In this document: piece by piece, positions 23,506-31,621 of the stretch
Numbering within the stretch: position 1 is the first letter of the stretch
Layout of the letters: every line of letters starts with the position of its first letter
Assembly (NCBI GenBank): GCA_028288765.1
Contig: JAQGHQ010000539.1
Span: forward strand, 1-43,051
DNA: 43,051 bases
Source of the DNA: Gemmataceae bacterium
GTDB taxonomy: Bacteria; Planctomycetota; Planctomycetia; Gemmatales; Gemmataceae
Reading direction: 5' to 3'
Notes under the pieces: generated by a model
Databases searched by the model: none
What the model was told of the DNA's origin: nothing
What the model saw: only the letters and a program-made list of their open reading frames with translations
Position numbers and translations under genes: made by a program

Positions 23506-24099
23506 GTGGTCATCACGGAAGTCCGCATCAAGCTGTGCGAGGAGAACAACGAGCGGCTGCTCGCGTTCTGCTCGGTCACCTTCGACAACGCCTTCGTGGT
23601 CCGGGATTTGAAGATCATCGAAGGGACGAAGGGGATCTTCGTCGCCATGCCGAGCCGGAAGCTGACCGACCGGTGCAACAAGTGCGGGTGCAAGAACCAC
23701 CTGCGGGCCCGGTTCTGCAACCAGTGCGGGTTCCGGCTGGACGAGACTCGGGCCCTCCGGGACACCGAGGGCCGGGCGAAGCTGCACGCCGACATCGCCC
23801 ACCCGATCCACAGCGGGGCCCGGGAGCAGGTGCAGGCGGCGGTGGTCCGGACGTACCAGGAGGAGAAGGAGCGGGCCAAGCAGCCCGGGTACGTCTGCAC
23901 CTACGACGAGTACGATTACGATGGGGACGACACCCCGGTGAGCTACGGGACGGTGGTGAGCGAGATGGGCGGGAAGGCGGTCCGGTCGCACGGCCCGCAC
24001 CCGGCCCCGAAGGGGACGCACTTCAATACCGCCGACGCCCCCACCGCCAAGGCCCGGACCATCAAGGACGAGGACGGGTTCGGCACCGGGATCGGCTGA
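23506..24099 (+). CDS. spoVG: SpoVG-family protein with an inserted zinc ribbon and C-terminal extension
   Basis: The GTG start at 23506 has an excellent ribosome site. The product has 197 residues against roughly 85-100 for typical SpoVG. Residues 1-52 match the first half of SpoVG (VITEVRIKL, AFCSVTFDNAFVVRDLKIIE, GTKGIFVAMPSRK). Residues 95-122 match the second half (ADIAHPIHSGAREQVQAAVV). Between them lies a zinc ribbon, CNKCGC (57-62) and CNQCG (71-75), exactly where SpoVG normally has a short loop. The C-terminal 75 residues are polar, with YDEYDYDGDD. SpoVG is a site-specific DNA/RNA-binding regulator in Firmicutes; the ribbon may change binding specificity. It is translationally linked to ispE. 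The assignment to the family is firm; the biological role here is inferred. Confidence 0.87.
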   Translation: MVITEVRIKLCEENNERLLAFCSVTFDNAFVVRDLKIIEGTKGIFVAMPSRKLTDRCNKCGCKNHLRARFCNQCGFRLDETRALRDTEGRAKLHADIAHPIHSGAREQVQAAVVRTYQEEKERAKQPGYVCTYDEYDYDGDDTPVSYGTVVSEMGGKAVRSHGPHPAPKGTHFNTADAPTAKARTIKDEDGFGTGIG

Positions 24100-24122
24100 C
24101 GAAAAGCCACAGGACTCCGCGA

Positions 24123-24164
24123 AACGACACGAAGCCCCCGGATCTCCGGGGGCTTCGTGTCGTT
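24123..24164 (+). terminator. 20-bp perfect hairpin after spoVG
   Basis: Arms 24123-24142 and 24145-24164 are perfectly complementary with TC between. It starts 23 bases after the spoVG stop codon and ends with CGTT rather than a long T run. It is most likely the terminator of ispE-spoVG. Confidence 0.75.
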
Positions 24165-24192
24165 GGCGACCGCCGAGCTTCTGACCCACGAG

Positions 24193-24228
24193 CCCCCTCG
24201 GCCCGGACGACCGGCCGGGCCGAGGGGG
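24193..24228. terminator. 14-bp hairpin between spoVG and dsbD
   Basis: CCCCCTCGGCCCGG (24193-24206) pairs with CCGGGCCGAGGGGG (24215-24228) over an 8-base loop. It lies 29 bases beyond the dsbD stop codon (on the minus strand) and may terminate that transcript. Confidence 0.6.
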
Positions 24229-24257
24229 TCCTCGGGCTCGTCGCCCCGTGACCCGGG

Positions 24258-26465
24258 TTACTGTTTCTCAGTCCGTAACCCGTCCTGCAGGAACTTCATG
24301 AATCCGCCCACATCGTTGATCTTCCCCTCCGGGTAAACCTTTGCCTTCCAGGTCCCGTCCGGTCCCGGGAGCAGGATCACGTAGAGCGGCAGCTGATCCG
24401 TTCCGAACAGCTTGTCCTTGAACGCCCGGTTGGCCTGACCTTCTTCGTACAGGTCGTCCGGCGACGGGGGGTTGGCGTACACTTCGGGCGGAACCTCGTC
24501 GGCGTACAACTGGACCCGCTCGTACTGCTCCATCAGGGCCCAGACCTGCGGGCGGGGGAATACGCTGTTCTCGTTGTACCGACAGTTGGTACACCACTTC
24601 CCGGTGAAGTCGATGAATACCGGCCGGGCCGGCTTGCCCGTCTTCGCGGCCTCCTGTCTGGCCTTTTCAAGGGCGGCGGTCAGGTCGGTCCCAAATTCGA
24701 CCGCCGGATCCGGCAGGAGGAACGAGTCGACCCAGGCGTAAACCACCCCGGACGGCCGCTGCGGTTTCCCGTCTGCCCCTTTGAAGAGGGCCGGCGCGAG
24801 GTATACCCCGAGCCCGAGGAACAACAGAGCGAACACCAGCCGGGGTACCCCGATATTCGGCTGCTCCTCGTCGTGCGGGAGCCGGTACATGTTCAGCAGG
24901 TAAAGCCCGCAGGCGATGGTGATTGCCACCCACCCGCCGAGCACCAGGTCGTACGTGAAGTAGGTCGTCGGCGAGAACACCCCGATCTCGGCGGTCCGCA
25001 GGAATTTTAGCGCCGCGGCCAACTCCAGGAATCCCATCACCGCCTTCACACTGTCCAACCACCCCCCCGACCGGGGGAGCGCCTTGAGCAGTCGGGGGAA
25101 CAGGGCGAGCAGGAAGAACGGAGCAGCGAACGCGGCGGAGAACGCCAGCCCGCCGAGGGTCAGTTCGAACGTGCTAAACCCGCCGGACGTAGCCATCCCG
25201 GCGAACCCGCCGAGAAACGGGGCGACGCAGGTGAAACTGACGATTGTGAACGCCAGCGCCCCGAACACCGTTCCGACCACACCTCCCGCTCCTTGCTTCG
25301 CCTGCGTAAACCGGAGGAGGGAGTTCGGCAGGGAGATGTCGTACATTCCGAAGAGACTGAGAGCGAAGAAAATGAACAGCCCGCCCAGGAACAAGTTCAT
25401 CCCGGGGCTCACGCTCAGGTCGACGAACAGCTTGAGCAGGGCGATCGCCGACACGCCGAGGACGAGGACAATGGTCAGGCAGTAAACAGCGGCCAGTTTA
25501 ATCGTCTGCACGCGCGACTGGTTCGCCTGCTTCAGGAAGATGGTGACCGTGATCGGAATCATCGGGAAGACGCACGGGGTGACGAGCGAAATCAGCCCCC
25601 ATGTCGCGGCCGTGACGAGGAACGCAAGTAGTCCGGTCTTCCCCTTGGTCACTCCGCCCACCTCGGACAGGTCGATCGTTTTTGCCACTGCATCCAGTGA
25701 CGCGCCATACTGGGCCGGCGAGACCGGGCTCTTCTTCGTCCCGTTCTCGGGTTTCCCGGCGTACGAGGGGACGTTATCCCGCGGAGGCCCGGCCCGAACT
25801 GGTCCGGGGACTGGTGGCGCGACCGCGTTCGGGTTCAGGGCCTTCTCGACATCGGGTGCCCATTTCTGGTCCACCGGCACCGGCGGGCCGTCGAGTACCA
25901 TCAACTCGGCCGTCGGGGCGGGCTCTTTCGGACTGTTGAAACAGAGTTCTCGGTCATCCCACGTCCCACAGATCTGGACGGAGGTACCGGTCAGAGGCAC
26001 CGTCTTCGGGCCGGGTGAGGCCTTCGGCGACACGACTGCCGTGAGGTCCCAGGTGACGGGAAAGGGGTAGTACTGCATCACCGCCCCCGGCCTGTCCGGT
26101 TGGGGCTGGGGCTTGGTCTTGGAGTTGGTCGGGTCGAGGATCGCCCCGACGAAGATCAGATCCCCATGGTCCGGCACCCGGATCCGGTTCTTCCCCGGCT
26201 GGGTCGGATCCGCCGGGTTCGTCGGATACGTCCAGGCATCGCCCACCGGGGTCACCGTCAGCTTCACCGTGACCGTCTGCCCGGGCTTCGCCTCTCTCGG
26301 GCTGACCTCAACGTTCATCTTCCCGACGTCGGTGAACCTCTTCGGGTGCCCGACTGGTGCGGCACCGAACGGGTTCCCGCCCGGCGGGGCGGCGGCGAGC
26401 GGGGCCACCGAGTATGCGGCGAACCCCAGAACCAACACGGCGACGGCGAAGAGAGATCGGGTCAT
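24258..26465 (-). CDS. dsbD: Thiol:disulfide interchange protein DsbD
   Basis: DsbD carries electrons from cytoplasmic thioredoxin across the inner membrane to periplasmic thiol proteins. ATG 26465 is chosen because the longer frame (to 26612) crosses an intrinsic terminator; it gives 735 residues with signal peptide TRSLFAVAVLVLGFAAYSVA. An N-terminal alpha-like domain (about 40-195) has C166 and C175 (QICGTWDDRELCFN). The membrane domain (about 275-560) carries the two conserved cysteines in TPCVFPMIP (C298) and SFTCVAPFLGG (C413). The C-terminal thioredoxin domain has WCTNC (C625/C628) in IDFTGKWCTNCRYNENSVF. All three redox pairs are therefore present. It is longer than E. coli DsbD because of a linker (200-265) and a loop before the last domain. 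It lies downstream of a stand-alone DsbD-alpha gene, separated by a terminator. Confidence 0.92.
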   Translation of the reverse strand: MTRSLFAVAVLVLGFAAYSVAPLAAAPPGGNPFGAAPVGHPKRFTDVGKMNVEVSPREAKPGQTVTVKLTVTPVGDAWTYPTNPADPTQPGKNRIRVPDHGDLIFVGAILDPTNSKTKPQPQPDRPGAVMQYYPFPVTWDLTAVVSPKASPGPKTVPLTGTSVQICGTWDDRELCFNSPKEPAPTAELMVLDGPPVPVDQKWAPDVEKALNPNAVAPPVPGPVRAGPPRDNVPSYAGKPENGTKKSPVSPAQYGASLDAVAKTIDLSEVGGVTKGKTGLLAFLVTAATWGLISLVTPCVFPMIPITVTIFLKQANQSRVQTIKLAAVYCLTIVLVLGVSAIALLKLFVDLSVSPGMNLFLGGLFIFFALSLFGMYDISLPNSLLRFTQAKQGAGGVVGTVFGALAFTIVSFTCVAPFLGGFAGMATSGGFSTFELTLGGLAFSAAFAAPFFLLALFPRLLKALPRSGGWLDSVKAVMGFLELAAALKFLRTAEIGVFSPTTYFTYDLVLGGWVAITIACGLYLLNMYRLPHDEEQPNIGVPRLVFALLFLGLGVYLAPALFKGADGKPQRPSGVVYAWVDSFLLPDPAVEFGTDLTAALEKARQEAAKTGKPARPVFIDFTGKWCTNCRYNENSVFPRPQVWALMEQYERVQLYADEVPPEVYANPPSPDDLYEEGQANRAFKDKLFGTDQLPLYVILLPGPDGTWKAKVYPEGKINDVGGFMKFLQDGLRTEKQ

Positions 26466-26501
26466 GGCTCGGGTACTTCTGCGAGATAGGACTAGAGAAC
26501 C

Positions 26502-26535
26502 AAAAAAAGCCCACGGCACACCGCCGTGGGCTTTT
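26502..26535 (-). terminator. Intrinsic terminator downstream of the DsbD-alpha gene
   Basis: On the minus strand AAAAGCCCACGGC pairs with GCCGTGGGCTTTT over a 5-base loop and runs into seven T residues (complement of 26502-26508). This is the most classical intrinsic terminator in the window. It separates the DsbD-alpha gene from dsbD. Confidence 0.9.
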
Positions 26536-26645
26536 GTACCGCTGCCGGCGGGAGGGACGACGTGTCGGTCTGTCCCGGGTGGCCGGCGGGTTATCCGGGC
26601 GGTCCTACTCACCGGGGAATAGCCGTCCGCCGCCGGGCGCTTACA

Positions 26646-27242
26646 TCACTTGCCGGCGAGGGCCTTCGCCACCTCGTCGGCGTACGCCTTCTCGACCGCC
26701 ACCGGCGGACCGTCGAGCACCTTCAGCGCGGCCTCGACCGGGACCGTCTTCGGCGGGAAGCAGTTGGTCTTGTCGCACACGGACAGCTTGAACGCCGCCA
26801 GCTTCACGGCCGCCGGCCCGGGTGCCGCCTTCGGCGAAACGACGGCCTTGCGGGAGAACACCACCGTCCCCGAACACTCCCGGAGCTCCTTGATCATCAG
26901 CTCCGGCACGGGCTTGGTTTCGAAGTCCTTCGGGTCGGTCACCGGGCCGACGAAGATCACCGTCCCGGGGTCCGGGAACTTGAGCACGTTCACCATGCCC
27001 TCGGCCTGCTTGTCCGGCTGCACCGTGGGGTAGGTGTGATAGCCGTCGTTCAGGTCCACGGTCAGCTTGAACGTGACCGTCTCCCCCGGTTTCGCCTCGG
27101 CCGGCTCGAACTTCGCCTCCGCCTTCTTGACCGCCTTCTCGTACCAGCCCGTCTTCTGCACGGCCGAGGCCGACCGGTCCGGGACGGCAGCCAGCAGGAA
27201 GGCGACGGGGATCGCGGAGACGAACGGCCGATACCAGCGCAT
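26646..27242 (-). CDS. Stand-alone DsbD-alpha-like secreted protein
   Basis: This 198-residue protein starts at ATG 27242 with a signal peptide (MRWYRPFVSAIPVAFLLAAV). The rest resembles the N-terminal domain of DsbD: EPAEAKPGETVTFKLTVDLN (47-66), DGYHTYPT, and FKLSVCDKTNCFPPKTVPVE with C156 and C161, plus a further C123 in LRECSG. The closest relative by eye is the N-terminal domain of the neighbouring DsbD (shared pattern E-AKPGQTVTVKLTV, AVVSPKA-PGP, VLDGPPV). It lacks membrane and thioredoxin domains, so it would be a periplasmic shuttle or acceptor that receives electrons from DsbD. It ends before a strong intrinsic terminator and starts 157 bases after the thioredoxin-NHL gene, probably in one transcript with it. 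Confidence 0.83.
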   Translation of the reverse strand: MRWYRPFVSAIPVAFLLAAVPDRSASAVQKTGWYEKAVKKAEAKFEPAEAKPGETVTFKLTVDLNDGYHTYPTVQPDKQAEGMVNVLKFPDPGTVIFVGPVTDPKDFETKPVPELMIKELRECSGTVVFSRKAVVSPKAAPGPAAVKLAAFKLSVCDKTNCFPPKTVPVEAALKVLDGPPVAVEKAYADEVAKALAGK

Positions 27243-27398
27243 GGGAGAGGCTCCGTAACTCAGCCCCAGGGTGTGAGTCCCCGAGGCCGGTGGCTATGCT
27301 TGGCCCCGTCGAGGCCGGCATCCCCAGTTCCACCGGGGCGGAAGGGAATGGCCCCCAGGTGATGCGCTCTGGGGGGTGGGAGGCCGATAGCAGCGGGG

Positions 27399-29189
27399 TC
27401 ACTTCGTCCCGAGCTCTTTCGGCTTCGGGTCGTCCTTGGGGACCGGCGGGGGCTCGACGCCTTTCAGCTTCAACGTCGTCACCTGCTTGGACTTCAGGTC
27501 CACGACCCGGATACGGTGGGCGTTGGTGTCGGCGACGTACAGTTTCCCGTCCGCGGAGCTGATCCCGGCCGGTTCGCTGAAGAGCGGGCCGGACAGCCAT
27601 CCGTCAGACTCGTCCCCACCGAGGAAGGTGCCGAGCGTCCCGGTCTTCGGGTCGTACACCCGGATCTTGCTATTGTAAGTGTCGGCTACGTAAAGCTTTC
27701 CGTCCGCGTACGTGATGCCCAGGGCGTGCTGGAGGCGGGCCTCCTTCGTCTCGCGGGCGATCACGTCCTCGACCCGCCCCGGGCCGTCCCGGTCGCCGAA
27801 CACGAACAGGCCGCGGCCGACCAGCGTTTCCACCTCGCCCTTCCCGCCCAGCGGCACCTTCCGCAGGGCGCTGATCTCGCTATCCGCTACATAAAGAAAT
27901 TTCCCGTCCGACGCCAGCCCGCTCGGCTGGGCGAACATGGCGGTCCGCAGCGGGCCGTCGCCGATGGTCTCCCGCCCGCTCCCCGCGTACGGGCCGATCT
28001 CCTTCGCCGCCGGGTCGAACGCCCAGATCTGGTGGTGGCCGGCCATCGCGACGTACAACTTGCCTCCCTCCCACAGGAGGTCCCACGGGCTGTTCAGCCC
28101 GATGGTCGTGGCCGGGACCGGTTTGTCCATCCGCCGGTTTCCCGGGTCGCCTTCCTGCTGCCCGTTCCCGGCCGCCGTGGTCACCGTCCGCGCCTTCAGG
28201 TCGAGGGCCCGGATGACGTGGTTCTTCCGGTCGGCGACGTAGAGGGTGTCGCCCGTCACCGCCATCCCCTGCGGGTCGTCGAACTGGGCCTTCTCGAAGG
28301 AACCGTCGACCTTCCCGGGCTGGCCCGTCCCGGCGACCGCGATCCTGTTCCCGTCGAGGTCCGTGACCACTACTCGGTGGTGGGTGCTGTCGGCGATGAA
28401 CAGCCGCTTGCCGGCCGCGTCGGCGACCACCTTGCCGGGGAAGAAGAGGGGCGTGTCGCCCTTCTCCCGGTACCGGGCGAGGTCGAACCGGATCGGCTTC
28501 TGGTCGAGGGTCTTCCGCTTCTTGGCGTCCTCGACCACCTTCCCGACGACCATGTCGAGCAGGTCGTAATTCCCCTCGCCGGACGTGTACCCGACGAGGT
28601 TCCCCTCCGGGTCGATGAGCACGAACGTGGGCCAGGCGTCCACCTCGAACCGGTCCCAGATCTTCCGCTCGGCGTCGTTCACCACCGGGTGCTGGATCTC
28701 GTACCGGAGGACGGCCTTGCGGATGCTCTTGCTGTCTTTCTCGTTGTCGAACTTGGGGGAGTGGACGCCGACCACGACCAGCTCGTTCGCGTACTTCTTC
28801 TCGAGCTTGTGCAGGTCCGGGAGGATGTGGATGCAGTTGATGCAGCAGAGGGTCCAGAAGTCGAGCAGGACGACTTTCCCCTTCAGGTCTTTCAGGGCGA
28901 GCGGGCCGCCGGTGTTCAGCCACGCGACCCCGCCGTCGAGGCCCGGCGCGGGGATCCGCTTCCGCGCCACCGGCGGGGTGTCGGCCGGCTTCTCGTCCTT
29001 CTCCTTCTTATCGTCGGCGGCCTGGTTCACCCCGCCGATCAACATGACCAGGAGGAAGGCGAACCCACACCCGACGGCCAGCCCGACGAGTACCGACCAC
29101 GAGAGCCGGCGGGCGGGGGTGACGGGCGGGGCTGGGGTGGGCTCGGGCGTGCCTGGGACGGGCGCGCCGGCGGAAACCGGCTCGGTCAT
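27399..29189 (-). CDS. Membrane-anchored thioredoxin-NHL repeat protein
   Basis: This 596-residue protein starts at ATG 29189. A Pro-rich cytoplasmic leader precedes one membrane helix (about 31-53, SVLVGLAVGCGFAFLLVMLI), so the rest is periplasmic. A thioredoxin-like domain (about 95-230) has DFWTLCCINCIHILPDLHKL with a CINC active site (C116/C119) preceded by an extra C115, and DAWPTFVLIDPEGN with the cis-Pro. It is followed by an NHL beta-propeller (about 245-590) with units such as LYVADRKNHVIRALDLKA, LYVADTYNSKIRVYDPKTG and LYVADTNAHRIRVVDLKSKQ. The order and the CCINC sequence match NHLRC2-type proteins. It heads a minus-strand block with DsbD-alpha and DsbD, so it may be a thiol-disulfide client or effector of the DsbD pathway. 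Its natural substrate is unknown. Confidence 0.9.
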   Translation of the reverse strand: MTEPVSAGAPVPGTPEPTPAPPVTPARRLSWSVLVGLAVGCGFAFLLVMLIGGVNQAADDKKEKDEKPADTPPVARKRIPAPGLDGGVAWLNTGGPLALKDLKGKVVLLDFWTLCCINCIHILPDLHKLEKKYANELVVVGVHSPKFDNEKDSKSIRKAVLRYEIQHPVVNDAERKIWDRFEVDAWPTFVLIDPEGNLVGYTSGEGNYDLLDMVVGKVVEDAKKRKTLDQKPIRFDLARYREKGDTPLFFPGKVVADAAGKRLFIADSTHHRVVVTDLDGNRIAVAGTGQPGKVDGSFEKAQFDDPQGMAVTGDTLYVADRKNHVIRALDLKARTVTTAAGNGQQEGDPGNRRMDKPVPATTIGLNSPWDLLWEGGKLYVAMAGHHQIWAFDPAAKEIGPYAGSGRETIGDGPLRTAMFAQPSGLASDGKFLYVADSEISALRKVPLGGKGEVETLVGRGLFVFGDRDGPGRVEDVIARETKEARLQHALGITYADGKLYVADTYNSKIRVYDPKTGTLGTFLGGDESDGWLSGPLFSEPAGISSADGKLYVADTNAHRIRVVDLKSKQVTTLKLKGVEPPPVPKDDPKPKELGTK

Positions 29190-30083
29190 CGTGTGGTCCT
29201 CCGTGGTCGACAGGTCCGATACATGTTATCCGCGACCTCACCCGGGGTGAACGAGAAACCGGCCACGTTGATGGCCGGGGTGTGCCACCGGGTTCCGGAG
29301 GGCATTTCCAGGGAGTGGTCGTCTCGGCCGCATGGCCCGGTCCATCCAGGACGACGGACGCCCGCCGCTTAGCAGCTCCCGCTTTCGCCGTCCCGGGAGG
29401 GGCGTTCGTGCCCGGACGCTCGGCGGGAAAAACGATACCCGTAGGACGGCCCAGCAACGGGTCGCGTTTCACCCCACCGCTTGCCCAGCCGCTCCCGATG
29501 AGTGGGCCGTGATGAGAATTGGGTTCGTTCTGCAACTCGCCCCCCGGTCGTCGAGTGTTGCACCCGCTCCCAACATTAGGGAACGACGTTGATTGTGAAG
29601 AAATGATGTAGATTGGGTTCGTTCTGCAGTATCGACCTCCCGCCCGATCCTCCGCCTCACCCGCCCAGCTCAACCCCCTCCAGGGCGGGCCCGGCCCTCC
29701 GAATACCCAGCCCGACGGTGTCTTCGCGGACAACTCACACCTCCGTTCAATGTACCCCAGGGGGGTGCCGGCCCGGAGACGAACTGGGATTCGAATTCGT
29801 CGGCCCCAGGCTACACCAACACAACGGTCCCGGGCTCCGGTCGAAGGCGGGTCGGGTCGGGTCGGGTCGAATGCGGAGCAACCACAAACGGAATGTGGTT
29901 GACCGGGAACGTCGGCGAAGGCACACTATCTTCCATAGGCCGCAGACCTGCCAGACGTATCTCCCTCCCGTAACGATCGACCGCCGCACCGATTTGTTGC
30001 CGGACCTCCCCACGCGCCGCGAAACTGCGGTCGACTTTTACCCCCGCGCCGTCCCACCCCACTGCCTTTCCCGGAGAACACCG
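29190..30083. other. Divergent gene-free region with repeats
   Basis: No gene is supported in these 894 bases. They contain two inverted AACGAACCCAAT-family repeats (29518-29634) and four tandem GGGTC units (29849-29868). TTGACC (29899-29904) could be a -35, but no well-spaced -10 follows. The frame of the downstream DUF1501 gene stays open back to 29613 through the repeats without resembling protein. Confidence 0.5.
29518..29634 (-). repeat. Two inverted copies of the AACGAACCCAAT repeat
   Basis: ATTGGGTTCGTTCTGCA occurs at 29518-29534 and again at 29612-29628, the reverse complement of the 15481-15943 array core. The spacing is 94 bases. They lie upstream of a DUF1501 gene on the opposite strand. 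Confidence 0.75.
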
Positions 30084-31469
30084 ATGCCGGTCCCTCACGG
30101 GCGAACCGCCCCCGGAATTCCGGTGCGTGACCGGATGTCCCGCCGCGGGTTCCTCACGGCCGGCGCCCTCGGCCTCGGGGGGCTCACCCTGCCCCAGCTG
30201 CTCCGCGCGGAGGCGGCGGCCGGCATCCGGTCTTCCCGGAAGTCGGTGATCCTGATCTACCTGATCGGCGGCCCCCCGCACCAGGACATGTTCGACCTGA
30301 AGCCCGACGCGCCGAAGGAGATCGCCGGCCCGTGGCGGCCGACCGCGACCAATGTTCCGGGCGTCCAGATTTGCGAAGCCTTCCCCCGGCTGGCCCGGAT
30401 GATGGACAAGCTGGTGGTCGTCCGATCCCTGGTCGGGAACCAGGCCGACCACGACGCCGTCCAGGTGTTCAACGGCCACCACCCCCGTAAGCTGCCGGTC
30501 CCGTCCGGCGGGTGGCCCCAGCTCGGGTCCACAGTGGCCCGGGTTCAGGGGCCGGCCGACCCCGCCATCCCCCCGTTCGTCAGCCTGTGTTACACCTGCA
30601 CGCACGGCCCGTACAACGAGCCCGGCCCGGGTTTCCTCGGGCCGGCCCTCGCCCCCTTCCGCCCGATGGGCCCCGCCCGGAACGACATGGTGCTCCAGGG
30701 CGTCACCGCGGACCGGCTGGCCGACCGCAAGACCCTGCTCCGCAGCTTCGACAGCATCCGCCGCGAGATCGACACCACCGGCGCGATGCGGGGGATGGAC
30801 GCCTTTTCCGAGCAGGCGTTCGGGCTGCTCACGTCCTCTCGCCTGGCGGAGGCCCTCGACCTGTCGCGGGAGGACCCGCGGGTCATCGCCCGGTACGGGA
30901 CCGGGGACCCGAAGGTGTTCATGGACGGGAACGGCGCCCCGCGCGTCCCCCAGAGCCTGCTCATGGCCCGCCGGCTGGTCGAGGCGGGCGTCCGGGTCGT
31001 GACGCTGAACTACAGCAAGTGGGACTGGCACGGCGGCATGAACGCCGAGGGCCGGGCCAACAACTCGATCTTCCTGCGTGAAGCAGAGGACTTCCCCGTC
31101 TTCGACCAGTGCGTCAGCGCCCTCGTCGAGGACCTGCACCAGCGCGGGCTCGACGAGGACTGCACGGTGATCGCCATGGGCGAGTTCGGCCGCACCCCGC
31201 GGATCAGCGCCCAGGTGGGCCGGGACCACTGGCCGCAGGTCAACTGCGCCCTGCTGGCGGGCGGCGGGATGCCGACCGGGCAGGTGATCGGCGCGACGGA
31301 CCGGATCGCGGGGGAGGCGGTCGCCCGGCCGGTGACGTTCGGGGAGCTGTACGCCACGCTGTACCGAAACCTCGGGATCGACGTGAACCAGACGACGGTC
31401 CCGGACCTCAACGGCCGCCCGCAGTATCTGGTGGAAGACAACGCCAAACCGCTGCCGGAATTGATCTGA
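30084..31469 (+). CDS. DUF1501 protein with Tat-like signal
   Basis: ATG 30084 follows GGAG (30072-30075) and yields 461 residues. The N-terminus carries a twin-arginine type signal, MSRRGFLTAGALGLGGLTLP, beginning at residue 18. The body shows DUF1501 features: VILIYLIGGPPHQDMFDLKP, AFPRLARMMDKLVVVRSLVG, NYSKWDWHGGMNAEGRANNS, VIAMGEFGRTPRIS, and GRDHWPQVNCALLAGGGMPT. DUF1501 proteins are related to the alkaline phosphatase/sulfatase superfamily and are very abundant in planctomycetes, often next to DUF1549/1553 genes. Here it stands alone, followed by a palindromic repeat and a redoxin gene. It is expected to be exported folded, possibly with a bound metal. Enzymatic activity is unknown. Confidence 0.88.
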   Translation: MPVPHGRTAPGIPVRDRMSRRGFLTAGALGLGGLTLPQLLRAEAAAGIRSSRKSVILIYLIGGPPHQDMFDLKPDAPKEIAGPWRPTATNVPGVQICEAFPRLARMMDKLVVVRSLVGNQADHDAVQVFNGHHPRKLPVPSGGWPQLGSTVARVQGPADPAIPPFVSLCYTCTHGPYNEPGPGFLGPALAPFRPMGPARNDMVLQGVTADRLADRKTLLRSFDSIRREIDTTGAMRGMDAFSEQAFGLLTSSRLAEALDLSREDPRVIARYGTGDPKVFMDGNGAPRVPQSLLMARRLVEAGVRVVTLNYSKWDWHGGMNAEGRANNSIFLREAEDFPVFDQCVSALVEDLHQRGLDEDCTVIAMGEFGRTPRISAQVGRDHWPQVNCALLAGGGMPTGQVIGATDRIAGEAVARPVTFGELYATLYRNLGIDVNQTTVPDLNGRPQYLVEDNAKPLPELI

Positions 31470-31473
31470 CCCC

Positions 31474-31516
31474 CCTGGGAGCGCGGCCGTCTCGGCCGCT
31501 CTTCGGCGCTCCCAGG
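31474..31516. repeat. Interspersed palindromic repeat, copy 2 (CTGGGAGCGCGG family)
   Basis: Outer arms CCTGGGAGCGC (31474-31484) and GCGCTCCCAGG (31506-31516) enclose inner hairpin GGCCG-TCT-CGGCC (31485-31497). It starts five bases after the DUF1501 stop codon and may act as its terminator. It is near-identical to 5556-5591. Confidence 0.8.
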
Positions 31517-31566
31517 ACCGACCCCGGCAACGACCGGCGATTTCCCTCGATCCGTCCGGCACCCGT

Positions 31567-31574
31567 GGTACGCT
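31567..31574 (+). promoter_or_regulatory. Candidate -10 element (GGTACGCT) upstream of the redoxin gene
   Basis: GGTACGCT lies 47 bases before the GTG start at 31622. It fits the recurrent octamer seen elsewhere in the window; the -35 is not clear. Confidence 0.3.
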
Positions 31575-31621
31575 GAACGTCCTGCCTGGTTGCTCACCCC
31601 ATCCCTGTCCCGAGGTGTCTC

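Noticed and set aside
26466..26612. Upstream extension of the dsbD frame
   Set aside because: It spans a classical intrinsic terminator of the preceding gene. ATG 26465 begins a normal signal peptide.
29613..30083. Upstream extension of the DUF1501 frame
   Set aside because: It passes through AACGAACCCAAT repeats and has no protein-like sequence. ATG 30084 has a good ribosome site and a Tat signal.
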